This document shows, piece by piece, positions 35,183 through 42,688 of a stretch of 64,000 bases of DNA (its first letter is position 1; each line of letters opens with the position of its first letter). Source of the stretch: Neobacillus driksii. Its GTDB lineage: Bacteria > Bacillota > Bacilli > Bacillales > Cytobacillaceae. Position numbers and translations under genes: made by a program. The notes below the pieces were generated by a model that saw only the letters and a list, made by a program, of their open reading frames with translations, had not been told where the DNA came from and did no database searches. Location: contig NZ_JACCBX010000007.1 in assembly GCF_013409995.1 (NCBI RefSeq), positions 310,001 through 374,000 on the forward strand, given 5' to 3'.

Positions 35183-35932
35183 TTAAACTAATATAAGTCT
35201 CAGGGCTCCGATTAAGGCAAATCCAAGAATAAGAGTTTGGAAGGCTTTTTGCGGGATAAGTGGTACCACTTTTATTCCAATCACAGCTCCTATTAATATA
35301 GTAGGAATCAACCACATATTAAACGTAATGGAATCAAAGGTAATCAAACCTAAACTGATATAAAACGGTACTTTAATCAAATTCACGAACATGAAGAACC
35401 ATGCCCCTGTTCCAACAAACTCTTTTTTCGGCAATCCCTTCATTAATAAGTAGACGGCCATTACACCGCCTGCTGCATTTCCGATCATCGTTGTAAATCC
35501 TGCTAACACTCCCATGGAGAGGGTAAACCATATTGACTTCGGCAGAGCCTCCGTAAACTTTTCTCCAAATCGTTCACGACTGATATGCAAAATAATGAGT
35601 GCTAACACGATGATACCAATCAGTGGTTTTAACTGGTCGCTGTTTATCTGATTAAGGACAAAATAACCGATAACGATTCCAATCAATACCCAAGGAATCA
35701 ATGAAATAAGATATTTCCAAACCACACTTCGACGATAAAAAATAACTGCAAAAAGGTCACCCACGACTAACATTGGCAGCAAAATTCCTATGGATTCTTT
35801 TGCTGGAAATACGTACATAAGAATCGTGGCAACAAGGATACCCATGCTGGATACTCCGGTTTTTGTAAAACCGATAAACACTGTGCTTAAAATAACGACA
35901 AACCATTCGATGTAAGATAATTCAAAAATGAT
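35183..35932 (-). CDS. TauE/SafE (TSUP) membrane transporter
   Basis: The protein has about eight membrane helices and the internal pseudo-repeat of the TSUP family (STVFIGFTKTGVSSMGILV; GVLAGFTTMIGNAAGG). Such proteins export sulfite, sulfoacetate or related anions. The first canonical start is GTG 35881, inside helix 1. The homologous reading IIFELSYIEWFVVILS continues upstream to a TGA, with TTGAGGTGAG at the right distance from ATC 35932 or ATT 35929. I therefore extend the gene to a non-canonical start; GTG 35881 is the fallback. Confidence 0.8.
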   Translation of the reverse strand: MIFELSYIEWFVVILSTVFIGFTKTGVSSMGILVATILMYVFPAKESIGILLPMLVVGDLFAVIFYRRSVVWKYLISLIPWVLIGIVIGYFVLNQINSDQLKPLIGIIVLALIILHISRERFGEKFTEALPKSIWFTLSMGVLAGFTTMIGNAAGGVMAVYLLMKGLPKKEFVGTGAWFFMFVNLIKVPFYISLGLITFDSITFNMWLIPTILIGAVIGIKVVPLIPQKAFQTLILGFALIGALRLILV

Positions 35933-36141
35933 GACTCACCTCAATTTTTTAATAATTCTCTATATTATTTTAAAGCAGAAAAGGATTAATTTCTATGATT
36001 AGTTTTTAATTAATTCATGTACCAAGATGTATCTATATTTTATTATTTTTTAATCTCAGGATTTGCAGCGTGTGTAAAGATAGCATCGACTGTTACAATG
36101 AGAGAATAGAGAATATAACAGGATGTAGAAAGGAGTCTGAC

Positions 36142-36441
36142 ATGGAGAAGATTGATGAGTACTTCGAAACTGCGATGGAAGCCTGGAGTATGATGCAAAA
36201 AACTTCGGATGATGAAGGGGCAGAATGGGCAGAAAGATTTGAACGCTACTTTTATGAATTTATCGACGAATTAAAGAAATGGTGGACGACACTTGATCCA
36301 AAGCCAAAAGATATAGAAGAGGCTGAGGAATTACCTGAAATAAAAAAGTGGATGGAACAAATTCCAGCTCCTGTTCAACTAAATTTTCTTACGGAGCTAG
36401 AGGATATTGTGGATGGAGTAGATACAGTGAGGTTCGATTAA
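36142..36441 (+). CDS. Small acidic protein, 99 aa (unknown)
   Basis: ATG 36142 follows AAAGGAG. The protein starts MEKIDEYFETAMEAWSMMQK and is strongly acidic, helical and Trp-rich (ELKKWWTTLDP). It has no membrane segment. A strong terminator follows. I recognise no family. Confidence 0.6.
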   Translation: MEKIDEYFETAMEAWSMMQKTSDDEGAEWAERFERYFYEFIDELKKWWTTLDPKPKDIEEAEELPEIKKWMEQIPAPVQLNFLTELEDIVDGVDTVRFD

Positions 36442-36471
36442 TCAATGAGATAGAAGCTAATGGTGAAAATA

Positions 36472-36512
36472 AGGAAAACTCCCTTGTAAATCATGGGAGT
36501 TTTCCATTTTTT
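36472..36512. terminator. Intrinsic terminator
   Basis: GGAAAACTCCC pairs with GGGAGTTTTCC and is followed by ATTTTTT. Confidence 0.85.
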
Positions 36513-36532
36513 ATAAATTTGTTTGCGCTTAT

Positions 36533-36799
36533 CTAGTTCTTTTTAAACTTGCTGCCTTTACTCCTAGAACGAAGCTTTGCCATCATATCATCCACATTCT
36601 CCTGTTGTGTCTGAGTAGTTTGCTCGTCCAATTTCATTGATATAATTTTATCGTTTTCGATCGTAATCTCAAAATAGGACTTTTCCTTGCTTCCTGCCGG
36701 CAAGTCCTTGACTGGAATAATAAATTCTTTTCTGATCTCCTCTGCTAAAATAACAGCAAATTGTTTGTCTTCGATTCTGTCTAAGTAGCCCTTAATCAT
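36533..36799 (-). CDS. DUF3006-family protein
   Basis: The 88-residue protein begins MIKGYLDRIEDKQFAVILAE, the DUF3006 signature of a small beta-rich domain, with a basic C-terminal tail. It follows the ComEC-like gene by one nt on the same strand. DUF3006 genes commonly sit beside ComEC/Rec2-like MBL genes, which implies a shared but unknown function. Confidence 0.87.
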   Translation of the reverse strand: MIKGYLDRIEDKQFAVILAEEIRKEFIIPVKDLPAGSKEKSYFEITIENDKIISMKLDEQTTQTQQENVDDMMAKLRSRSKGSKFKKN

Positions 36800-36800
36800 C

Positions 36801-38012
36801 CTAACCTCCTACGCAAGCAAGTCCTTGCGATTTTATATCTGCAATCCTTGCTGGACCAATTCCTTTAATTCTTCCTAAATCATCCACTGAGGAAAACGGC
36901 CGTAAGTTAATTAAATCTTGTGCACGTGCTGGCCCGATATGCATGATTTCCTGAAGCTGTTCGATGGATGCCTTATTTATGTCGATACAATTGCCAGCAA
37001 TCGGAGCAGGTTCCACTTTTACCTCATCATGAGTTGCTTTTCCGCTGCTAGAGGGTGTTATGGTCCCGTCTTTTTTCGTCAGGATTGAATAATCTTTTCC
37101 GTCTGTTTCTACAATTACCGTCCCATGAACATCTGTCCCATAGAGCTGGATATTTGAATTTTGAACAAGATTAACCACTTCTTCATGGGGATGACCGTAT
37201 GTGTTGTTCAAGCCGGCACTGTAAATTGCCACAGCCGGATTCACTGCCTGCAAAAAAGAAGGGTGCGTCGATGTAGAAGACCCATGATGACCAAGCTTTA
37301 GAATGTCAGCTTTAACATCGATACCACTTTGAAGCATTTTTAACTCATCATCTGTGGTCGCGTCTCCTGTTAAAATAAATCTGACGTCACCATAGGTTAG
37401 TTTTAACGAAATCGACTCTTCATTATCCTGTTCACTAATCGTTTTAGGATATAAGACATCAATGTGGAGCGGACCAACATCAAACTGTTCTCCCATTCTC
37501 GGCTCATAATAGTCCACTTTTTTCTCATCAATCGCTTTTAATAGTCTTTGAAACGTTTGAGAGGGATTGGTGTTCCCTGATAACCAAACCTCACCAACAT
37601 TGAAGGAATTAATCACCTGATCTAACTGCCCAATATGATCGGCGTCTGGATGTGTTCCAACCGCAATATCAATTTGTGATACCTTCTGTGACCTGAGATA
37701 TTGGATGACCTCATCACCAGTCCAGTTGCCAGCGTCAATGAGTATCGTAAAGTCTTCACCACCCTCAGAAAACTGAAACAATGTGGAATCACCTTGACCA
37801 ACGTCAATGAAGTGAGCTTTAAGTCCTGATAAATCGGAAGGTGCTACATTATCCTCTTCAGGTGTTTCACCGTTTTCCAATGGGACAGACTTTTCTACGA
37901 TGTTTTCTTTCCGTTGCGCCAAATCTTTTGATTCATGATGTTCTTGGCCGCAGCCACTTAAGAGTAAAATAAAAATGAAGCTATATAGAGCAAAAAGGTA
38001 ACGTTTTTGCAT
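36801..38012 (-). CDS. ComEC/Rec2-like MBL-fold lipoprotein with helix-hairpin-helix domain
   Basis: A lipoprotein signal (FIFILLLSGCG, lipidated Cys21) precedes a ComEC-type metallo-beta-lactamase domain: IDVGQGDSTLF, GTHPDADHIGQL, LTGDATTDDE and LGHHGSSTS. A ComEA-like HhH domain closes the protein (residues about 340-403; LQEIMHIGPARAQDL and GRIKGIGPARI). It should sit on the outer face of the membrane and act on extracellular nucleic acid. ATG 38012 has AAGGGGG upstream. It is co-translated with the DUF3006 gene. Confidence 0.88.
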   Translation of the reverse strand: MQKRYLFALYSFIFILLLSGCGQEHHESKDLAQRKENIVEKSVPLENGETPEEDNVAPSDLSGLKAHFIDVGQGDSTLFQFSEGGEDFTILIDAGNWTGDEVIQYLRSQKVSQIDIAVGTHPDADHIGQLDQVINSFNVGEVWLSGNTNPSQTFQRLLKAIDEKKVDYYEPRMGEQFDVGPLHIDVLYPKTISEQDNEESISLKLTYGDVRFILTGDATTDDELKMLQSGIDVKADILKLGHHGSSTSTHPSFLQAVNPAVAIYSAGLNNTYGHPHEEVVNLVQNSNIQLYGTDVHGTVIVETDGKDYSILTKKDGTITPSSSGKATHDEVKVEPAPIAGNCIDINKASIEQLQEIMHIGPARAQDLINLRPFSSVDDLGRIKGIGPARIADIKSQGLACVGG

Positions 38013-38149
38013 GCAATTCCCCCTTTTCACCTATTAGCTTAACACAAATCAACCATTTTCAGACAATTCAAGTGCCGACTATTCGTTTTCAGTCTAGTCA
38101 AAAATAAAAACAGGAAATTAGTATTTGTAAAAAGGGAGAGTGGATTTCA

Positions 38150-38611
38150 TTGGAAGTCATAAAATTGAAGAAAATGGATCTTCAAAATGCGCTTGATTTA
38201 GTTTGGATCGTATTCCTGGAATTTGAAGCACCTGATTATTCAGTCCAGGGGATTGAAGAATTCAAGAAATTTATTTTTTATGATTCAATGATGAAACAAT
38301 TTGAAAAAGGAGAGATCACCTTTTGGGGTTGTATCGTTAAAAATGAATTAACTGGGGTAATCGCAACAAGAGGAAGGAATCACATTTGCTTGCTTTTTGT
38401 AAATAAAGAGTATCATAGACAGGGGATTGGGAAACGTTTATTTCATACAGTACTAGAGGAATGTAAAAGTAATTCGAATTGTAACACCATTACGGTGAAT
38501 TCATCCCCTTATGCAATAGAAGTGTATCACCGTCTCGGTTTTGTTGATCTTGATCAGGAACAGACTGTAAATGGACTAAGATTTACACCAATGAGCTATT
38601 CAATAATATAA
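38150..38611 (+). CDS. GNAT-family N-acetyltransferase
   Basis: The 153-residue protein has the acetyl-CoA loop EYHRQGIGKRLFHTVLEE and an end motif SPYAIEVYHRLGFVDLD. The TTG start has AAAGGGAGAG upstream. It lies just before the IS607 remnant. Confidence 0.83.
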   Translation: MEVIKLKKMDLQNALDLVWIVFLEFEAPDYSVQGIEEFKKFIFYDSMMKQFEKGEITFWGCIVKNELTGVIATRGRNHICLLFVNKEYHRQGIGKRLFHTVLEECKSNSNCNTITVNSSPYAIEVYHRLGFVDLDQEQTVNGLRFTPMSYSII

Positions 38612-38832
38612 TCTTTGCTATGAAAAACCAACAGACGTTATTGTGGAAAATTGTAAAATGTTGGTTGATATAATGATAATTTCCAGATTTACAATATAGT
38701 TAAGTTAGATTGAAGGTTAATTAAATTAATATAGTAATTCGTTTATGATGTTAGAAACAGCAGGGTTTCAAACTGTTTTACTAAACATGGACATTCTTAG
38801 ACATTCTTCTGTATCGGTGCTATAGTTGATTT

Positions 38833-39508
38833 ATGGAGAAACTTTATAGAATGTCAGAAGCTGCACAAATATTCGGGGTTACGGTCAAAACTCTACAAAG
38901 ATGGGAATCATTCGGGAAAAGCTTTCTTTATCCGTACGCCTAATGGTCAATGAAGATTACCAGAAAGCGAGCTTAATCGCTTAATAGGAAATGAAATGAA
39001 CGAAAATAACCGAAAGCATGTCGTTATTTATGCTCGGGTTTCATCTCATGAACAAAAAATGATAGGAGATTTACTGCGCCAAATTGATTTTATGAAAGAT
39101 AAAATGGATTTGGAATCGTTTGAACAGGTAACGATTATTGAAGATGTCGGTTCAGGCTTAAATGACAAACGGAAGGGCTTAGTCAAAATTATGAAACTGG
39201 CACAGGAAGGAATACTTTCTGACCTAGCCATTCGATATCGTGACCGTCTCACGAGATTCGGTTTTCACTATTTACAAATGTTTTTTGAAAGTCATCATGT
39301 CACGCTTCATATTTTAGATAATCAAACAGATGAAAAGTCAATTCAGGAGGAGTTGGTGGAAGATTTAATCGCTATCATTACCAGTTTTTCAGATAAATTG
39401 TATGGTACGAGGAGTCATAAAAATAAAATAGTTGAAGAAAAAGTTAAAGGGGTTTTGGAAGATGTTGCAAACCTACCACACGAAAATAGTAAACATTTCA
39501 CAACATAA
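38833..39508 (+). pseudogene. tnpA: IS607-type serine recombinase TnpA, disrupted
   Basis: The first frame gives MEKLYRMSEAAQIFGVTVKT, the MerR-like HTH of IS607 TnpA, then breaks at about 38910-38930. The reading continues one frame over (RTPNGQ, stop TGA at 38951, RLPESELNRLIG). The catalytic domain is intact: VIYARVSSHEQ with the nucleophile serine and RYRDRLTRFGF. One frameshift and one CGA-to-TGA-like change separate it from a working gene. The last codons overlap the tnpB start. Confidence 0.85.
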
Positions 39509-40828
39509 CGGAATCTTATCCGACAGGTACCTTCTTGAGTATGCAGAATACTTCGGCAGGTTGGAGCGGAAGCTATTTGTCCAGTCTCACATCAAAGGGG
39601 CTTCCTCGTCCAGTCTTAAAAATACCTTTCTTACCCAATTTGGAATCACAGCCAGGCAATTCAATTCATTAAGGATGCAGTTGGATGGCAAGGTCTCCTC
39701 CTTTAACGAAAAAAGAAAATTGGATATTCATGAGCTTCGATCCAAAACGAGTTACTTACAAAAAGTCATCAATAAGAAAACCACGCAAAAGGAAAAACTT
39801 CATCAACAACTCCAGAAAACCCCACAAACTCATCGGTTATTCTCGAATAGGTTAAAGAAATATCGTAACCTCAAGTTTTACCTCCATCAAAAAAAGCGCA
39901 GATTGAGGAATCTCCTACAAAAACTAGAAAAGCTTCACGTGGATGTGACGAATAAAAAAATTCGTATATGTTTTGGTTCGAAGCAACTGTTTCACAAACA
40001 ATTCCATGTGGAGGAAAATGCATACAAGGATCACGAAGACTGGAGAAAAGTCTGGCGGGAGGCTAGGAGTAGTCAATTTTTGGTGATTGGATCCAAGGAT
40101 GAAACCTATGGAAACCAGTCTGCAATCTATGATATGAAGAACACATTAAGACTGCGTGTTGCCAATCAATTTACTGATAAATATGGGGAGTATATAGAGT
40201 TTCCCGAAGTGATTTTCCCTTATGGACAAGAGTGGCTGGATAAGGCAAAGGATTCCAATATGGGGCTCACCCGTAGTGGTCGCCTTCAAAAATACTATAC
40301 TTCCATTACCTATCGTTTTATCAAGCAGGAAAAAGGGTGGTATGTAAACGCAACCGTTGAACGGGAGACACCTAAAGTAGGAACTTCCAATTTAAATGGA
40401 CTCATAGGAATTGATATCAATGCCGGATTTTTTGCCATTTGTGAAATTGACCGGTTTGGAAATCCAATCAAAAGTTGGAGAATTGACATCCCTATGTATA
40501 GCCGGAGGAAAAAACAAATCATGGCGTCGATAAGCGATGCTATTAAGGAGATACTGGAATACGCCGTTTTGGTTCAAAAGGATGTCATGATTGAGAAGTT
40601 AAATTTTTCGAAGAAAAAGACACAGTTACGAGAAAAAGGTCCCGCCTATGCCCGAATGCTTTCGGGGTTTGCCTATTCGACCTTCCAGCAACTAATCGCT
40701 GCAAAAGCGAAAAAAGTAGGCGTAAGAGTAAAACAAGTCAACCCAGCCTATACGAGTCAAATTGGACAAATGAAATTTATGGCACGATATGGATTAAGTT
40801 CCCATGCTGCAGCAGCTCAATTTTTTTG
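38833..40828 (+). mobile_element. Decayed IS607-type element (tnpA pseudogene plus truncated tnpB)
   Basis: A MerR-HTH/serine-recombinase gene is followed by an overlapping tnpB, the order typical of IS607. tnpA has a frameshift and a stop; tnpB loses its C-terminal end near 40828, where the sequence runs into what looks like the promoter of the next gene. Exact ends were not found; IS607 leaves no target duplication, so they cannot be fixed by eye. Confidence 0.75.
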
Positions 40829-40868
40829 TGTTGACGGGTTGGCCAAGGAAATAAATGGTATAATTTAA
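39462..40868 (+). CDS. tnpB: TnpB-related RuvC-fold protein, C-terminally truncated
   Basis: The 468-residue protein has the IS607/IS605 OrfB layout: a long basic helical N-half (KKTTQKEKLHQQLQKT, LHQKKRRLRNLLQKLEKL), then RuvC-I GIDINAGFFAICEID with catalytic Asp and RuvC-II DVMIEKLNF with catalytic Glu. After VNPAYTSQIGQMKFMARYGLSSHAAAA it should continue with an IARR-like segment, but instead ends in FFCVDGLAKEINGII. No CxxC zinc finger and no usual DxNAA motif are seen. ATG 39462 follows AAAGGGG. An intact relative would be an RNA-guided nuclease; this copy is probably inactive. Confidence 0.8.
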   Translation: MLQTYHTKIVNISQHNGILSDRYLLEYAEYFGRLERKLFVQSHIKGASSSSLKNTFLTQFGITARQFNSLRMQLDGKVSSFNEKRKLDIHELRSKTSYLQKVINKKTTQKEKLHQQLQKTPQTHRLFSNRLKKYRNLKFYLHQKKRRLRNLLQKLEKLHVDVTNKKIRICFGSKQLFHKQFHVEENAYKDHEDWRKVWREARSSQFLVIGSKDETYGNQSAIYDMKNTLRLRVANQFTDKYGEYIEFPEVIFPYGQEWLDKAKDSNMGLTRSGRLQKYYTSITYRFIKQEKGWYVNATVERETPKVGTSNLNGLIGIDINAGFFAICEIDRFGNPIKSWRIDIPMYSRRKKQIMASISDAIKEILEYAVLVQKDVMIEKLNFSKKKTQLREKGPAYARMLSGFAYSTFQQLIAAKAKKVGVRVKQVNPAYTSQIGQMKFMARYGLSSHAAAAQFFCVDGLAKEINGII

Positions 40869-40898
40869 AAAATAAATCAAGGGAGAAGTGAGGTAATC

Positions 40899-41243
40899 AT
40901 GATAAATTATAACGGTCGTAAGTTTGTATCAATTGAAAATACTGAAAATGGGGAGGTGTCTTCACAAACAGTCTTTGAATATAAACAGCAAGGAAAAATC
41001 ATCTCAGCAACGTACGGCGGTGGCGAAATTATTCAAGGGACATTAATTGGATTGCTCCGGGAAGATGGCAGCTTAGAATTCAGATACAATCATGTGAATT
41101 CAAAGGATGAAATTAGAGGAGGAAAATGTGTATCTACTCCGAATATCTTGCCTGATGGAAGAATTAGACTATATGAAAAGTGGAAATGGCTTGATACTGA
41201 AAATGCTGAGGGAAGCTCCATAATAGAAGAAGTTAATGGATAA
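40899..41243 (+). CDS. Conserved small protein (often labelled n-acetylglutamate synthase)
   Basis: The 114-residue protein begins [20 protein letters not shown] and is all beta by pattern. It resembles a Bacillus family commonly annotated as n-acetylglutamate synthase, although it has no GNAT motifs, so that label is doubtful. GGGAGAAGTGAGG precedes the ATG. Its original promoter appears to have been cut into by the IS607 remnant, since tnpB ends only 30 bp upstream. Confidence 0.7.
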   Translation: MINYNGRKFVSIENTENGEVSSQTVFEYKQQGKIISATYGGGEIIQGTLIGLLREDGSLEFRYNHVNSKDEIRGGKCVSTPNILPDGRIRLYEKWKWLDTENAEGSSIIEEVNG

Positions 41244-41279
41244 AAAATGATGAAGAAGTAGTAGGTTAATATAATAGGA

Positions 41280-41322
41280 AGTGCCAGGAACTGTTCGTAC
41301 AATCAATGTTGCCTGGCACTCT
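41280..41322. repeat. GTGCCAGG-type hairpin (dispersed repeat, terminator)
   Basis: AGTGCCAGGAAC pairs with GTTGCCTGGCACT between two convergent genes. It is one of four full-length members in this window. Confidence 0.8.
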
Positions 41323-41338
41323 TGTTTATTTCCGAACA

Positions 41339-42163
41339 CTATTGATCGAGTTTTCCTTGATCGATGTCATAGAGCCTCTCCAAGATTCTCCGTTTTCGGA
41401 ATAACATTTTTCCTGCTTCGGCAACATCATTAATGGAAGAGCGATTAATAAACGCACCAAAAATCATTCCTGCAATCGGAATCATTTGAAATAACTTTTT
41501 CCATCCAAAAGAATCACGGTAAGTTGTTACGACCTCTCGCCATCCCTGCAATTGCGAGATCATTTGTTGGTTTTGCCCACCTTGTCTAAACGAAGAAAGC
41601 TCCTCTAAAATAGCCTTTTTCCCAACAATATCCGAAGAAGTAAATTGGAGACACTTCACGATAAAAATTCTTTCCGATTTTTCTTTTGGGTCATATCCAT
41701 AACAGATAGAGATTTCTTGCAGGACTTTGAGTGATAATCCTAATAAAACGGGAATATCAATCGCCAGCGTAAAAAGCCCGCCGATTCCAGTTGTCGCGCC
41801 TTGCACCGTTGCCATTTTCGTTCTTGAACTTCTTAGTTCATCCGCAATTTCATCCATTTTGCTAATGGGAACCTGTTCGAGTATTCCAATGTCAAGTTCA
41901 TCGGATGACAAATCAGGTGCAAATTTCTTCAATATATTTTCTTCTTTAATTAAATACTGTCCGCCTGTCTGGATGTAGTTCCCGATCTCATCGATGGCCA
42001 AGCCAATTTTATCCTGAATAAATTTTGGGGTTAGCTTATCAAGCAGCATGAAAGGCAAACGGCCAATTTTTTCCCAAAACCATAAATCCTTCTGTTCCTT
42101 TTCCCAAGCTTCAATTTTTTTTAATTCATCATTTAAATAATCTATAGATTCTACCTGATTCAA
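41339..42163 (-). CDS. EcsC-family protein
   Basis: The 274-residue protein matches EcsC, the third protein of the Bacillus ecs locus. It has an N-terminal helical region (WEKIGRLPFMLLDKLTP) and a glycine-rich amphipathic core (GATTGIGGLFTLAIDIPVLLGLSLKVLQEISICYGYDP). It is membrane-associated and its function is unclear. The TTG start at 42163 has TGGAGTGG about 10 nt upstream. The ecsA/ecsB ABC genes are not next to it. Confidence 0.86.
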   Translation of the reverse strand: MNQVESIDYLNDELKKIEAWEKEQKDLWFWEKIGRLPFMLLDKLTPKFIQDKIGLAIDEIGNYIQTGGQYLIKEENILKKFAPDLSSDELDIGILEQVPISKMDEIADELRSSRTKMATVQGATTGIGGLFTLAIDIPVLLGLSLKVLQEISICYGYDPKEKSERIFIVKCLQFTSSDIVGKKAILEELSSFRQGGQNQQMISQLQGWREVVTTYRDSFGWKKLFQMIPIAGMIFGAFINRSSINDVAEAGKMLFRKRRILERLYDIDQGKLDQ

Positions 42164-42347
42164 TATATTTCCACTCCATTTTCATCCACTGTAAATAGGT
42201 CCTTTTGTATATACGGTAAAACATCACATAAGTTTCATCCTTCATTTATAGAGATATATACGAAGGAATAATTCAAGCAAAATGTAAATATTTATATTAA
42301 AAGTAAGTCTGTCCATCCCTGTAAGATTTTAGAAGGGAGCAAAGTCT

Positions 42348-42533
42348 TTGAATCGGAATCGAAATAGAAATGTTCAATTAACTATTTTTTTGCTATTTTG
42401 CTTACTTATTGTTCTAATCGTTCATGCGGTTCTTCATATTAAAATTTATATTGTGTACAGCACAGGACTTGGTCCTATATTCGTCATTGGATTAATCATC
42501 TTCCTGATCGTCCTCCTATATTACAAAGGATAA
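42348..42533 (+). CDS. Small membrane protein, 61 aa
   Basis: The TTG start has GAAGGGAG upstream. The protein begins MNRNRNRNVQLTIFLLFCLL and has two hydrophobic segments with a short loop. Function unknown. It lies upstream of helD. Confidence 0.55.
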   Translation: MNRNRNRNVQLTIFLLFCLLIVLIVHAVLHIKIYIVYSTGLGPIFVIGLIIFLIVLLYYKG

Positions 42534-42551
42534 AAAAATTTAACAAATAAT

Positions 42552-42580
42552 TTGAATTTATAATATTTAAATGATAAAAT
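42552..42580 (+). promoter_or_regulatory. Sigma-A promoter of helD
   Basis: TTGAAT (42552-42557) and TAAAAT (42575-42580) are 17 bp apart. Confidence 0.6.
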
Positions 42581-42597
42581 ATAGCTCCATAGTGAAT

Positions 42598-42637
42598 GGA
42601 AACATCTGCAAAAAAAATTGTAGATGTTTCTTTTTGT
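42598..42637 (+). terminator. Leader terminator (attenuator) upstream of helD
   Basis: GAAACATCTGCA pairs with TGTAGATGTTTC and is followed by TTTTTG. It lies between the helD promoter and the helD start, about 50 nt before the ATG, so it can stop transcription before the gene. Confidence 0.75.
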
Positions 42638-42688
42638 GCCTGTTCGACAGTCGGAAACTTTTATTTGGAAAGGTGGCGGTTTAAGAGA

